This document shows, one piece after another, positions 1-13,019 of a stretch of DNA of 64,000 nucleotides. Below the pieces are notes generated by a model. It ran no database searches and was not told the DNA's origin. It saw only the letters and a program-made list of their open reading frames with translations. Position numbers and translations under genes: made by a program. Location of the stretch: assembly GCA_013399895.1 (NCBI GenBank), contig VXBA01006569.1, positions 1,580,518 to 1,644,517 on the forward strand, given 5' to 3'. Position 1 is the stretch's first letter. Each line of letters opens with the position of its first letter. The stretch comes from Serilophus lunatus (lineage: Eukaryota > Chordata > Aves > Passeriformes > Eurylaimidae).

Positions 1-3000
1 CCTGTTTTGTGCTAAGACATGATTATGAAGAAAATCCGCACAGTGCCAAGTTCTGTCACTGAATGTGACATTTGGAGTCTGCCTAGTCGTCCTTTGAGTC
101 ACTGGCCCCAGTGGCTTCAGCTGGAGCAGAGGTATATGAGCAGTGAATCTGAAAATGCAACCAACACGTGGTTCCAAGAAGGCTTTATAAATAGTACCCC
201 CCGCTTGCTAAGCACTGTCCTAAGGAGTTTAGAAAGTTCTAAGGTGTGTTAGAAACAAGAATCTGTTTTTTCTAGATTGTGCAGTGGAGCAGGGCAGGTG
301 GTTGGTTTGGTTTTTTGGGGGGTGGTTGTTTTTGAGTTTTTGTGAGACTGGCTCCATGGCTTATCTCTTTTAGCAGAGAAACATTAAGTGAGACTCACTA
401 ATCAAAACCTGACCTGCTCTTGGAGCAGCAAAAAACTTTAATTAGGGGCTAAACTAAACATTTCCTACTACAGTGGATGTTGCTTGTGATGTTTCTTAAA
501 AGTATGTTTCCTCTTTTGACTTCTGCTGTCCAGATTACTATTGACTCCTTCACTGGCCCTCTGCCAATGTGTTTCTTCCTTCCCCTTCACTCCAGGCTGC
601 TGATGGTCCCTGGCTGAGAGGAGATGCAGTGTCCCCTGTGCACTGTCCAGGCTCAGCCTCAGAGAAGTGCAGATTTGGTTGCACAGATGGGCACCCCTTT
701 CTTTCTGTGTTTTAATTAATATGGGTAACTGCTCAAGGCACAGGCTCAGCCTGACAGAAATATCAGTTCAAAAAACTGTCACAGGCTGTGGGTATGCACT
801 TAGAATTTGCACAGAATTTCATCTTGCACTTGCTACCATCATGCCTTTATGTGCTGCAGCTATCATTTTGGGTGGTAAAGAGAATTTGATGACTCTAGTA
901 TTTCCAAGGTACATTGCTTTTTTCTGCTGCAAAGGACTATATCGATGAAACAGATTCTGTTGATGAGGGCTTAAGAAGGTCTAAATGTTCTACACTTAGA
1001 CGCAGATAATGGGCAGAAAAACATCCTTTATCTGTGAAAAAATACTGAGGATGAGGTTGATTTATCTTGGAAAATAATTTAGAAATGAGGAAGTGGGTGG
1101 TTACCTAAACAGAGTTATTACCTGTATATGTTCACATAATATGCAAATACTTTCCTGTGTAAGAGAATTGAAATATTTGGAAAGTTCTGTAAAATCTTTG
1201 GTTAGCAAATACTTTAAGCACATGAGCTTATATGTATGTATATCCACCTACATAATTCCAGTGCATGTAAGTGTGTATTACTTAAAGAATACCCCTACAG
1301 TTGAATCCATCTTTAAAGATTGCCTTTGTCCTGCTTGTCTGAAGTCTATGCATTCCATTTTTTCTAGGTTTTGTCATTTTGCTCCCTTGACCTTAAGCCT
1401 TTTTTCACAGACTAGCTTTTCTGTATCTGAAAAATTCCTAGCCCACTGTGCAAAGTCCAAGGATATGTCAGTTAAAAGCCACTGAGGATATGTGCTATGT
1501 TTTTGGCTGTGTCACGTAGTTTGAAGACATCTATGTGGAAAAGAACCTTTCACTTTGAGACACAGATCATACAGAAAGAATGGTGGCAAGACTACAAGTA
1601 GACACACTCAAATCTTCCTGTGTTGATAAAAGTACAGACTTTGAATGGAATAGGAACTTCAAAGATGTGGGAGATGGTCAGTCCCAATCTAGTGCAGAGG
1701 AGTGACTCTTTAAAACTTATGTAGGTCTTTGAGTCCTTTTGTAAAATTAATATGTGTTTTTGTCTCTGAGGATTTACATGTGGTACTAATTGGTGAAGTG
1801 AGGGGGAATTTGCAGCTCTTTGCTTCTCAAGCACTTTGGTAATTTTGATTTATACGATTTCCTCCTTCTTAATTTAACATCAGTCATGAAGCAGCTTGGG
1901 GGACACTGTGACCTCCAGCACAGATCATTTGGTGTTGGCTCTCACAGTGTGTGTGTCTGGGTACTGGTTTCCTAGTAATACAGTAGCTACTTCCTGCGTT
2001 GGCAAAGGTACAGAGAACATGAACAAAAGCAGCTCTTGATTTGAGTCATTTTATCTCGGGTCCATTTAGTTCACTTAGTCATGGAGTCATGACAAATTGG
2101 GCTGGAAAGGAGAAGGTTTCATATATCAGCCTGACAACCTGAAATGTCATTATTTTCCTTGTGTTCTCCGAACCCTTGCTGATTTTGTACTGCTTCACGT
2201 GTCTGTCTTTGTTCCTTTTTCTCAGTAGATACCAAAGACATGTTAGGAAGCCTTTTACCAAGTTTTAAATGTTTCTGTAAGAAAAACGATGCAGGTTTAA
2301 CAGCATGTGCAGGTATTTGTAGAAAAGCAAATGTGTTTCCCTCTTGGCAGTTTAGTTGTCTGTAGCAATAATGTCATAAATAAATAATGTTTCCGTGAGG
2401 GAAAAGAGGAGATGTTTATCAGATAGAATGCATAGCAGTTAGGATAACTCTGAACAAAATGTTAACATGGATTAAACCGGAAAACATGCTGCTGGCAAAC
2501 AAATGGTTGGTGAAAACAGCTTCAGCTAGGGAGTTCCTTTCTCTATTGGATAAAAATGGGGCCTGCCATACAGACCAGATTCTAAAATTAAGACATTTGT
2601 CACCAGAACTGCTGGGTCTGTGGAAAAATTCAAATGAGAATAATTTAAGTGCTGCAATGGAATAATGCACAATAAATAGTACATGGAACTGTACAAATGC
2701 TGCAGATTATAGTAGGATCAGAGAGATAATGCCTAAGGGATTACTTTTTCCTTTCCTGAAATTATTTTTCAATCTAATTTAAAACCTGATTCTGTTTTGT
2801 TGAAATCAAGGTGAGGCTTTCCTTTGCATCTGGTGGATTCTGGAGCAAGTTGTTAATGAATGCAAAGTCAGTCCTCGGAGAATGAATCCTAATTGTCCAC
2901 AGAATAGAAGCACCATTTACACTGAAGTTCTGTGTTTTCTCATACTGTTTTATAAGTCTATTTGCTGCTTCTCTGAGGCCTGGTTTTGAGATATGCAAGG

Positions 3001-6000
3001 CTAGCTTATATTCATTCCACTTCCTCTTGGCTTCCTTTGCTAAGATGGACAGCTGGGGAAAAAGTGATAGCTTTTAGTTTATCAATGTGCACGTCTCCAT
3101 TAACAGTTGTACTGAGACTGCTGGCTAATTGCCATACAAGAGTTACCACTCAGAAGCTTGACTGCAGAAATAACGACAAGGCTTGTCTTCATTTGTTTGT
3201 CTCTTTGGTTTTTGTTTTGTTTTTTTAAAGTTGTGGAGGGCTGGATGACCTAGAGCAGGCAGCTTCCAAGTGATGCTGTCTCAGAGCAGTCCTACTTCTT
3301 CTTAGCCATTGTAAGCCATTTGAGGAAAATAAAGCTGCATTATATGTTAGGAAGACAAAAATACACTAAAGGAGACTTTGGTATTATTAAAGTACATACT
3401 CCAAGTTCAGCATTTGCTTACACTGTTTTTTTTTTTTAATATGGTTGCCATTCTGAACTGATGTCTAATTTAGTCTTTGACATCTGTTACAGGAATTTCA
3501 CATTTGCAGTTTTTGTCTCCCCTCTTAGAGACACTTTTTTGCTTGAGAGTTGGCACATTTTTAATATCAGCAAATGGCCCTAATAATGTGAGAATGGAAA
3601 GCATGTAAAAATTCTTTCTACAGAATCAAACTGATTATGATTATCTGATTATTGTTTATTTATGTACTTTGTCAGCCCAGTGTGCTTGGTTCAAAACACA
3701 GGAAAAATCTGCTATTTAATAAAAAGTATGCTTATTGATTAAACTGATTTATATATTTGAAGAACAGAAGAGAAAAAAAAGTGGTAAGACAACGTTTGAA
3801 AGCATTAGAAGAAAATACAGAGACATTGGAGATAGCTGAATTATGAAGAAGGTGAGTACATTCAGTCAGTTGTTCTCTATTGGCTTGAGGGTAATCTCTG
3901 CCTTATTATAATGTACTGATTTATTAACTAATTAGTTGTACAAAACAAAAATATTTAGAGAAAATGTTTCTCTCAAGCATCTAGCAAAACAGCTAAACAA
4001 TAGGAAAATGGATTTTGTGTATTAAAAAATTAAATTCAATATATATTTATGAGCCTATTCAAAATGTAGTCTTTTTGCTACCAGTTTTCCAGGAAGCAGA
4101 AATATCTGTGTATCAAAACCTAATTATGTCAGTATCTAGACATTTATAGAAGAAATTAAATGTCTACGGTATAAGTATTTCAAGATCTAAAATATATTTT
4201 ATATTTATAAAGCCATAATATTATGCTAATATAATGTAATATGATCTTTAATATATTTAGTTAAGAAAAACTCAGACAAGGAAGGAGAAAAAAAACCCCT
4301 AATAATCTCTTTATTTTGGAAGAATATTTTAGTGCTCTAATGTTTTGTTTTGTTGGTTTTTTTCTGTATGCAAGTCTTTTAATTTATCAGATTGTTAAAA
4401 TGCTCCCAGTTACTTCAACTCATACGAAACATCCTTTCAAAAGCAGTAGTTGTGGTTTCCTTCTAGCCTTGAAGTGAGGTGCCAGAGAGAAAAACACAAA
4501 CCAGCAAAATCACATGTGAGTTAAATATCACAACATTGAAACTTGAGTGTTTTGGGAGGTGTAATGTAAAATAGACTAGGATGAGATAATCTGAAGTAAG
4601 TGGGTGGCAAATACATTCAGATGGAAGACTATTTAACTTCAGATTTGTGTAATTTGGATGGAGTAGAGAACTGTAGGTCTTAGTACTTATTGTGGTGGAT
4701 GAGGTGTCAGAATTAATCTCTCTCTCTGTAATTGACTTTGTAAGTCTCTCAACATCTTCAAGCTTCAGTCCTCATGAATAAAATGGAAATAGCATGCTTG
4801 CTTGCTTTGCAATAGTGTCATGAGGCTGACAGTACAGTCTGGGAGATACTGTGATGCTGGATATTGTCAATAAACGAGAAAGCTGTCAGGAATCTGTTCA
4901 CCACTAAATCTACATAGTTTAGGCATCATTCCTTACATCCTACTCAACGAGAAAATTGTAAAAGTAGTTTTGACTCTCTACCAGATCTGGGGAGGCAAAA
5001 GAGCACTGCTAAGGCTAATTCGTATGTGCTAATCCACCTACTTTTTGCCTGTGGGAGATCTCTAGAGCGAAGTAATATAATTTATGAGGGCATAGAAAAA
5101 AACTCTGACATGAGGGAAGAATGCAAGCTGTAGCATGGCAAAAGAAAGCAGTACAATGAATGTAACTACCAGAGTGTTCCGCGTGCCAGTTCTCCCATCC
5201 TAGCAAGCAACGGTAATTAAAGGTAAGAGTTGTTCATGCACTGAATGGGTCCATGTCACCATCCAGGGCCCAGTTCAGTCCCTTGTGGAACATGGTGACT
5301 GCAGATGCCAGTAGAAGGCCTGGAGAGAAAAATACTCTTTTCTGAACACATTTCATTTTCTATATCCTCATATGAATTACACTTAATGATTTTGGAGGTG
5401 AATGGCAAAGAGCAGATGTAACTGCTGGCGTTACACAGATCTTGGCAAAGGGATTCTTCCTGCACTGCACTTGCTCTGCTTTGGCCTGAGTGAGGCCTGT
5501 GGTGTGTTGAAAGGCACCTGCTTTATGAACATCTGGACTAGATGGCCAGACCAGTGCTGTGGAGTACACAGCTGGAGCCAAGGACAAAGCAGAGGTGGTG
5601 CTGACAGGTCTCAGCTCTTCCAGCACATACATGAGCAGTGTAACACCTAGACAGGAGGGGAAATCCTTGAGTGAAGATTATCCTGTCTGTGTGAGGCTCA
5701 CGTCCTGCAATTTCCAAATCAGAGATTACAATACTAAATTTTATGCCCACAGATTTATGAATACGTATGTAGTACCTAGAGTGGCTTTTTCCCTGAGATA
5801 CTAGTATAGTTTTAGTTTGGGGACAGCTTATTTTCTTTTTCTTTTCCCTCTCCAAGTGTGGGGATTTCCCAAAATATTAGAATGAATTTTATAATAAAAT
5901 AATAAATTTTTTTTTCCTTTTATCTTTATTTCCCTTTTCAATCCAATACCTTTCACAAACACTTCTGTTTGCTATTGAGTAAAAATTTGTGTCTGATTGG

Positions 6001-6592
6001 TAGTGAGAACAAAGTTTTTAGTTCTACTTCATCTTGATCTTGCTGGTCTTCATGTTTAGTAACCTCTGCTCCTGCAGTGTGGGCCCCAACCTTCATTCCT
6101 ATGTTTAACCTTTTAAGTTTCTACACTCTCCAGCTGAAGACTGTTTTAATATTTGAATTCCATTTCCTGTAAAGGCTTTTTTAGCTTTATCAGATGAGCA
6201 AATCTCATAAATGTGATTGGTATTTTGTTTTAGCTTACTGGTGTTTAGTATATATGGCATCTTTGAGGTGGGCATGTATTTTGCAGGCCTGCTTTGCAGG
6301 AAGAATATAATAGAATTATTATGCATAAGGTCAGTAAAACTAACAAAAAGTAAACAATAAGCTAAGGGATTTTTTTAGTGCTTGATGTCTAAATTTATTA
6401 GTATATTTTTAATACATTAAATTTTCAATTATAATGACTAATATTAAGCTTTAGGAAATAATTTATGAGACATCATAAGTTAAAAACATGATTGTGATCT
6501 TTAATTTATCATCCACTATATGTTATTACTTTTCATTAAAACACCAGTTTAGAAATACTATCTCCTTTATGACTTTAGTGTTCATAGCCTTT

Positions 6593-6640
6593 ATGAAGTT
6601 AAGAAAGAATGAAGTTAAGTAAGAATGAAATTAAGTAAGA
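6593..6640. repeat. Tandem repeat, 16-base unit, three copies
   Basis: The unit ATGAAGTTAAGAAAGA is repeated with one or two substitutions in the second and third copies. The array is short and ends in a partial ATAG. It looks like replication-slippage duplication. Confidence 0.95.
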
Positions 6641-7028
6641 ATAGTTACCTGTTCAGGCAAAGAATAATTTCACATCATTTCGCATACATCTGTTTGTCCT
6701 GCATGTCACTTGTAAGAACAAATTTGGTTTGATTCTCATTATAAAATGAGGAGGTGTAAATTAGTATTTTCTAATTAGTAATATAGGTTAAATATAATAA
6801 TATTAGATGATATGTGTACTAATACTATACATAGTGATAATTACAACCAAAGCTACTAATAAGTTTTCAGTACTCTTGTAGTGTAATACTATTTAGAGTC
6901 AATGTGCTGTGGAGCTTGAGCTTGTCAAACTTGTTCCTTGCCTTTGCTTTTTGTGTTGCTTCAGGCAACTCCATTTACCTCTCTGGGTCACAGTTTCTCC
7001 ATCTCCTATTAAAATATATCTGAAGTAT

Positions 7029-7061
7029 CTGTTATTCTTTACAGGCTGTAAAGAATAACAG
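7029..7061. repeat. Perfect 16-base inverted repeat with one-base centre
   Basis: The arm CTGTTATTCTTTACAG at 7,029-7,044 is followed by one G and its exact reverse complement at 7,046-7,061. There is no mismatch across 33 bases. It could extrude as a cruciform, though the loop is too tight for an ordinary RNA hairpin without opening a few pairs. Confidence 0.97.
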
Positions 7062-7231
7062 TCTACCCCTATTGTCTCTTCTTTGAGGGTTTTTGAAGTA
7101 TCTTGTGATAAATGGAAGTATTTTGACTTTGAGTGTCACAAGAATCTTGTAAGAATGACTTTGCCTTGTATGTTATTTAGTTAGAGTAAGCAAATACATT
7201 TTTTTCATTCAATGTGTTTACAGTCCTAGAG

Positions 7232-7251
7232 AATCTCCTTTGAAGGAGATT
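7232..7251. repeat. Perfect 9-base inverted repeat
   Basis: AATCTCCTT and AAGGAGATT are separated by two bases, about 170 bases after the 33-base palindrome. A short palindrome this size can arise by chance. Confidence 0.95.
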
Positions 7252-8790
7252 TTTTGGTACTGTCAATTACAAACAACTACTATAGGCAGCAGCCACTAAT
7301 TTTGCATCTTAAATTATTTGCAGGTGCAAAGTGAACTATGCTCCCCATAGATGTACGAGGCTTGAAATGTTTTTATTTACATGTTCAGGGAACATTGAAT
7401 ACAGCCATTGAGAGATGTGAAAGCATCAGATAGATCAGGGCCTTCTTAAAGTCGGGGAACTTAATATATGTGTTGCTCAAAATGTCAGAGTAAGGGCCTA
7501 AAAGATCTACATCTCATAATGGCTTTTTGCTAGTTTTGTGGAGGAGTGGTGGTGCACTTCTGAATGCAAAGAATGCGTTAATCTCAAAACAACTGATATC
7601 TCCAGAAAAGTTTATTTAAAAAGATCCATTCATGCAATGGAGCTGAATCAGAAATTGAAAAGATTTTCCTTCTTTTTTAATTTTTTTTTTCCTTCGTTTT
7701 TTTGGTCTGTACAGTACTGGTGAGAATCAGGCAGTTTCTGTTTAGAACTCTGAGGCATCCAGTTTAGGGAGATTTTGGCTTCGGTGATAAAGGCTGTCTA
7801 TATATTTATATATTCTCGTTTTTGCACTTAGATATAGGACTTCTCAAGTCCATTTCATCCCCTTCAATGCCACTAATAACTACTTCTTGTTGAAGAGTAC
7901 TCTGCCATTAGCCTTGAACTGTAAAGGCTTCCAGTATATAGGACTGAACTTATTCGTGACCTCATTCACAAGAGGTCATTCAGATGTAGAAATGTTAGAA
8001 TTAACTCACTAGTTATTTGTTCTTGGATGTCACAAATACCTGCACAGAATATTCAAGTGAAAATTGCGCTATGTGAGAAACGGTAAATACTCATCCAAAA
8101 GCAGTCTCATTTTCTCAAAACAAACCAACATAGCCCCAAAACCTACCTCTGACCTTCTTTTCCCAGAATACGCTTATTACTTCAGCTTCTCTACAATGGC
8201 TTGCTTCTAGTACAACAAATGTATTCCCAGTGGCAACTGCAGACACTAATGTGTACAGCAACTCTATTGGGCAGCATCGTGTAAGCAGCTGTAAATAGAA
8301 TGTGCACATCTGTAAGCACAGAAACAAAGGTTTTGATGGGGGAGTGATGCCTGGGTATGTCCCCGCGTGAGACGTGGTTCCCCCTGCTGACAGATGCAAG
8401 GCTAACACCACCCTGTGGTACTTTCTGTAACTAGGCTGTCGCTTTGGTTCTCTGACTGCTGTGGACCTCTGACTCAGTGCACTTCCATGGTCCTTTATCC
8501 CGGTCCTTCTCAGAGATGAGCATTAGCTAGCAATGCATGCAGGAATTCAAGCCCGAAGCCTTTGCAATCTATTTAAGTCTAGACTGCATAACATAAGTCT
8601 TCTCCCTACTCTTCGAGGCTGTAAAATATCTCAAGCAGTATTTCATTGTCTCTGTATTTGTGTCTGTAATAGATAATGATGGCCAGAAAAACAGTAAAGG
8701 GAAACATATGCTTTGCACTGGAATTTTATCTATTGTATATTGTGGCAAAAATGTGCCTTGGTGAACATACTGCACTGGTGATGAACTTTT

Positions 8791-8807
8791 ATTTCATTAA
8801 ATGAAAT
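8791..8807. repeat. Perfect 8-base inverted repeat
   Basis: ATTTCATT and AATGAAAT flank a single A. It lies in AT-rich intergenic DNA and is probably chance or slippage. Confidence 0.9.
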
Positions 8808-11800
8808 GTACCATATGGTGCAAAATGCTGCTAGTTCTGCTTGTTTTGCATATACTTACATCATCTTCTTTCTGATGCTGTATGAGGGTAGGAAATGTAT
8901 TAAATTGGTAAATATAGAATTTCTGATTTATAACACTAGATCTGCATTTTATTGGATAACTGTTTGCATCCATAAATAATTAAACTTAGTTTTTCTTGGG
9001 AATGAATTGATTATGTCTTAGTATTTACATCTGTAACTTTGCATTTGCAAGGACAAACATGAAGGCTAGGCTGAAGGTTGCCTGAAAATCTGGTCTTGCA
9101 TATTCTATGAAAAGTATTATTCACATTTCTCACAGGTGAATAAATTGCATGCATGGATGAATCTAGTTAATTCAATGGTTTAATAAACCTAGAATCCCAA
9201 TGAGGTTATAACAAATCCCCCTGGTGTCCTGGAGTTACGAGAAAGATGTATAAAATTACATGCAAGCAGAAGAACTCTCTGAATTTGAGAAGCCTTTTGC
9301 ACATTATTTTTTTGTTCTGTTGACTACATGAAATAACTTCTCACCTGTAGATCAGTCATGATCAGTTATGGTTTGAGGTCAATTTGCATATGTCTAGTTT
9401 TTTTTTTTTCATTTGGATAGTTTGTTTTTGAAACAATTAGGCAGCACTATGACAGATGCCTCTTTCTTAATTTCCCTGTAAGAAAGAAGACTAGTGTGAA
9501 GTGGAAATTTCTGTAGCTACCTTGTCAAGAGCAGCACCTTGTCATAAACTGCCCCATTTTCAGGTGTTAAACTCATGTGGATCCTGGATCAGAAGCAATT
9601 CTCTAGTTAGAAATACAAGAATTGCAAGCTGGCTAGAACTGACTGATTTAGCAAAGCAACTGGAACTAATATAACTTAATAAATCTAATGATGAATGCTA
9701 GTTTTTAAGGCCACTGTACTCTGAGCTATAATCTGGACAACTAAGCAGTGTGAAGCCTGGTCAGTTCTTGGATGCTAAACCTTCCAAGAAAGAAATATCA
9801 GACAGAAAACGATAATTCCACAGTAGGTTTCTTTTGCTGCATTTTGATACAGAAACAAAATCATTCTAGGTTAGTGGTTGTGTTGCCCATAATCAGTATC
9901 ATGGATGTGTTGTTATTTTACAGGCATTCACAGGAGAGGATACCCACTCCAAGAAACGTAAATATGTTGGAAGGGGTCATTATTTTCAGGTGAAAAATAA
10001 AGCAGACTTCACGTTATCCATGAACATATCCTACTGTGTGTTCAGGAAAATGAATCTGTTCTTCTGAAAGAGGGAACAAGTTGTCTTCATTTTACACTGA
10101 ATTAAATAATAAAATGCAGATAAAGCAATGTCGAGTGATGTAAATCTGTCAAAGATGCACACATAATTTTAGAAATGTACTTGTAATAAAGCAGCAGAAA
10201 CTGTTACTCAAAATTTTCAGTTAGTGAAGTTCTGTGGAGTTCAGAGGAAAAAATAATGAAGCTGAAGAAAAGGATGATTCGATAAGACTTTCCTCTGAAT
10301 GTACTCCTATATAAAATAGTAATTTTATTAATAGGTGAGGGAGAATACAATGCACAAAATGGTAGCTAAATACATGGAAAGCCATCTACTCTACCCTGGT
10401 TTAAAAGATCATAAGTTTATGAAATTGGAATGGAGCTGAATTGGTTGTAATCTTAGTCATTATACTTCAGCACTGCTGGCAGAATCCCTTCAAACCAAAA
10501 GTGCATAACATACTTACTTAGGACTTTCACAAAGCCTTGAGTTTATGATGACAATTAAAGCGCATCTTTTCCAATAATTATACAATCTGAATTTGGTCTG
10601 TGCTAATAAGCTTTAAGAAAACTTAAATTCCTCATTTTAATATCAGAAATCCATTTATTTATTTGTAATCTCCAGCTCTGTATGTCACCTGTATTAGCAT
10701 TTATATTCCTCATTGATTGCTCAATATAATTTTCTGTTTATTGTTGTGAACATACTTCTAAAATATACCTGCAGTCTCCTATAGGCCATGACTGGCATCC
10801 AGCCAAGCACTTCATTTATCTGTGCCTTATTTAGCCCACAAAAGAGAGTGGCAGAGTGAACAGCAAACATTCTACATGATGAAGGGTCAAGGTGACAGCC
10901 TGAAGAAGCACCACCTTGTTGTCATCAGCCTCTTCATAGGATTCTTTTAATATCCTATTTCTTTTTAGAAAGGAAGACCTGGTTTCCCTACCCACTTCTG
11001 GAGGCTGGGTACTGTCCTGCAAAACTTGCTTCCTCAGCAGAAAGAGGGTATCCAAGAAGGCAGTGCCCTAAATTCTGGGCTGTTCACAATTTGGAAGAGG
11101 CAGCCAGGTAGAATGTATTTCTTTCAGGTATTTATCTTTTGCTGATTAATTGTTTTCCCCACTAGGCTATGTTAGTAAAATATTTATGGCCATTATGATG
11201 AAAATTTCCAGGAAATTAATTCACAGTCTTGCTACATTTTGATTTGATTTTATTTTTTTTTTCCAGGACTTTGAAACAGTGCTGTGGTTTTGGCTTGCCT
11301 CTCCATTCTTGCTATCCTTTTCTGTCACACTCAGTAATTGGCCTAATAAAAGGCAGAAACAAGAATTTATTACACCTTGGGCAATACTTGAAATAAACTT
11401 TATTTGCTGGAGCAGCACTTTTTATCTACTCACTGCTGTATATTTTGACATTCCTTCTAAATATTAAATTTGACTTTACTAAAAGTTAAATCTTGGCATT
11501 TTTTGTGATTGCTGCTGTTTTTGCAGTTTCTTAAGCAGACTAGTACATATATAAACATATCATTTTAGTGAAGCTTTTGGAAAAACAATATAAGCTCTAG
11601 CTATATCTACTTCATGATTGCCAGAATTCACAGAACTGGTATAACTTAAAGTCTAGCTTCTATGATACCTTGTAATTTGGTCTTGGAATAATGCCTGTGA
11701 TTAATTGAGAGAACAAAGATGAAAACTATTCAACTTTTCATGCACTTTTCAAGGTTGGGATTTGATGGAAGCTTCCTCAAGTAAACGATGCCCTTACATT

Positions 11801-11927
11801 TAAAGTTGCTTGTGAGAGTATGACAGTAGTAACAATAAAGCCAGGTGAGATTGTTATGGTGTAATTTCCTTAATTTCCTCTTGGGAATTTGGGTTTCTTC
11901 TGCATACAAGGTGGGAAATTCATAAAC

Positions 11928-11980
11928 TTTTTTTTTTTTTTGGTGGGGTTTTTTTTGGTTGTTGGTTTTTATTTTTTTTT
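11928..11980. repeat. T-rich and G/T-rich simple tract
   Basis: A long T run is followed by TGGTGGGG, more T, GGTTGTTGG and another T run. On the gene's strand it is A/C-rich and lies just past the most distal candidate poly(A) signal. Confidence 0.9.
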
Positions 11981-12038
11981 CATGAAAAGGCCTTAAGAAA
12001 TAGCAATACATAATCTTGGAACTGTTTATGCAGGAATT

Positions 12039-12044
12039 TTTATT
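12039..12044 (-). promoter_or_regulatory. Candidate distal poly(A) signal of NTNG1
   Basis: AATAAA lies on the minus strand about 975 bases after the stop codon, just before a homopolymer-rich stretch. It is offered as a possible long-UTR end only. Confidence 0.3.
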
Positions 12045-12452
12045 CTTTGAAATCTTCCAGTGTTAAAGCAACAAGAAAACATTTATAATGTCCTTTGGTG
12101 GAATCTTATTACACTTGTTATATATGTAAACTGATATTCTTTGATGCCAGCACGTTGCCCATACAGAGAAATCTCTGCACAATTAACTGAAAGGAAAAAG
12201 AAAAGGACTAAATAAAAAGTAAATTTTCTCTTATCTGATTAGAATTAAATACATTAATAAATTGTCTGGTAACACAAATAGGCAATAATACAAAAAATCT
12301 ACATTGTACATTATTTCAAGAAAAATAACTTCATTTGAATACAAAAGGATAAATACACTTTTTGTCCTATAGCCACTCTTGTACAGTAGGTGAACACAGC
12401 ATCTTACTGATGCCATGCTTCTAAGGTATACAAGGATATGACTGGCTTGAGT

Positions 12453-12458
12453 TTTATT
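12453..12458 (-). promoter_or_regulatory. Candidate second poly(A) signal of NTNG1
   Basis: AATAAA lies on the minus strand about 560 bases after the stop codon, followed within roughly 50-60 bases by a TGTGTT element. The combination makes this a good candidate for a major 3' end. Confidence 0.5.
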
Positions 12459-12638
12459 GAGGGGGCTGTTACACATGTGCATCACTAACATCAGACAAAG
12501 AAATCTTTCAACCAACAAGGGTTACAGAGCAACGTTCACTAAAGCACAGGTTGGGAAGGATTGGGGACTGAAGCAGGCCAATATGGCAGCTTTTACAGAT
12601 TTCCTTATACCCACAATGCACTGACAGCAAAGAATGCC

Positions 12639-12644
12639 TTTATT
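12639..12644 (-). promoter_or_regulatory. Candidate proximal poly(A) signal of NTNG1
   Basis: AATAAA lies on the minus strand about 375 bases after the stop codon. A GT-containing stretch (minus-strand TTGTGGG) begins about 30 bases downstream, a fair match to a downstream element. Use is not proven. Confidence 0.5.
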
Positions 12645-13019
12645 TGGTCGGTCCACACACCGGGCGGAGGTACAGTAGCGCACCATCTGGGAGTAGCAAA
12701 TGTTTAAATTCTCATTCTGGGGTCTGTCAAAGCCATTTCAGTCCTGTGTAAGTTTTGCAGCCAGCACTGATTGATTTGACAGAACAGGCAGCTGCCAACG
12801 TGTCTCGAGCCAGAGGTGAACAGTCTTGACTCAGAGCCCTGTCCATAACTGATTGATATGGCTTAGTTCAGTTAGGCCTTCTTAGTTTATATGGGGTTGT
12901 TTTTTCCTCTCTTTCTTTCCTTTTTAGGTTTCAGTAGCAAACGCTCGGATGTTGTCCTGTTTTCATGTGGCACATTCATTTGAAGCAGTCTGAGTGTGAT
13001 GCCATGCAGCACTTGGAGC

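Larger units (their letters stand above)
1..12030. other. 3' flank of NTNG1, no gene recognised
   Basis: This is AT-rich intergenic DNA with open frames of at most about 130 codons. None shows a domain, a signal peptide, splice-site support or family resemblance. By known vertebrate gene order VAV3 would be expected convergently beyond the left edge, but nothing here resembles its coding exons. The region contains inverted repeats at 7,029-7,061, 7,232-7,251 and 8,791-8,807, a tandem 16-mer at 6,593-6,640, and homopolymer tracts. Confidence 0.7.
12039..13019 (-). other. NTNG1: Likely NTNG1 3' untranslated region
   Basis: This is the minus-strand sequence directly after the stop codon. No splice donor is needed to reach candidate poly(A) signals at 12,639-12,644, 12,453-12,458 and 12,039-12,044. 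Base composition is more mixed than in the flanking AT-rich DNA, mainly at 12,600-12,830. The extent is inferred: 3' ends after the first, second or third signal would give UTRs of roughly 0.4, 0.6 or 1.0 kb. A longer UTR reaching further left cannot be excluded. Confidence 0.65.

Noticed and set aside
1093..1485. Plus-strand open frame of 130 codons in the 3' flank
   Set aside because: Tyr/Ser/Cys-rich composition typical of AT-rich random sequence, with no domain or splice support. Length is within chance for this much DNA.
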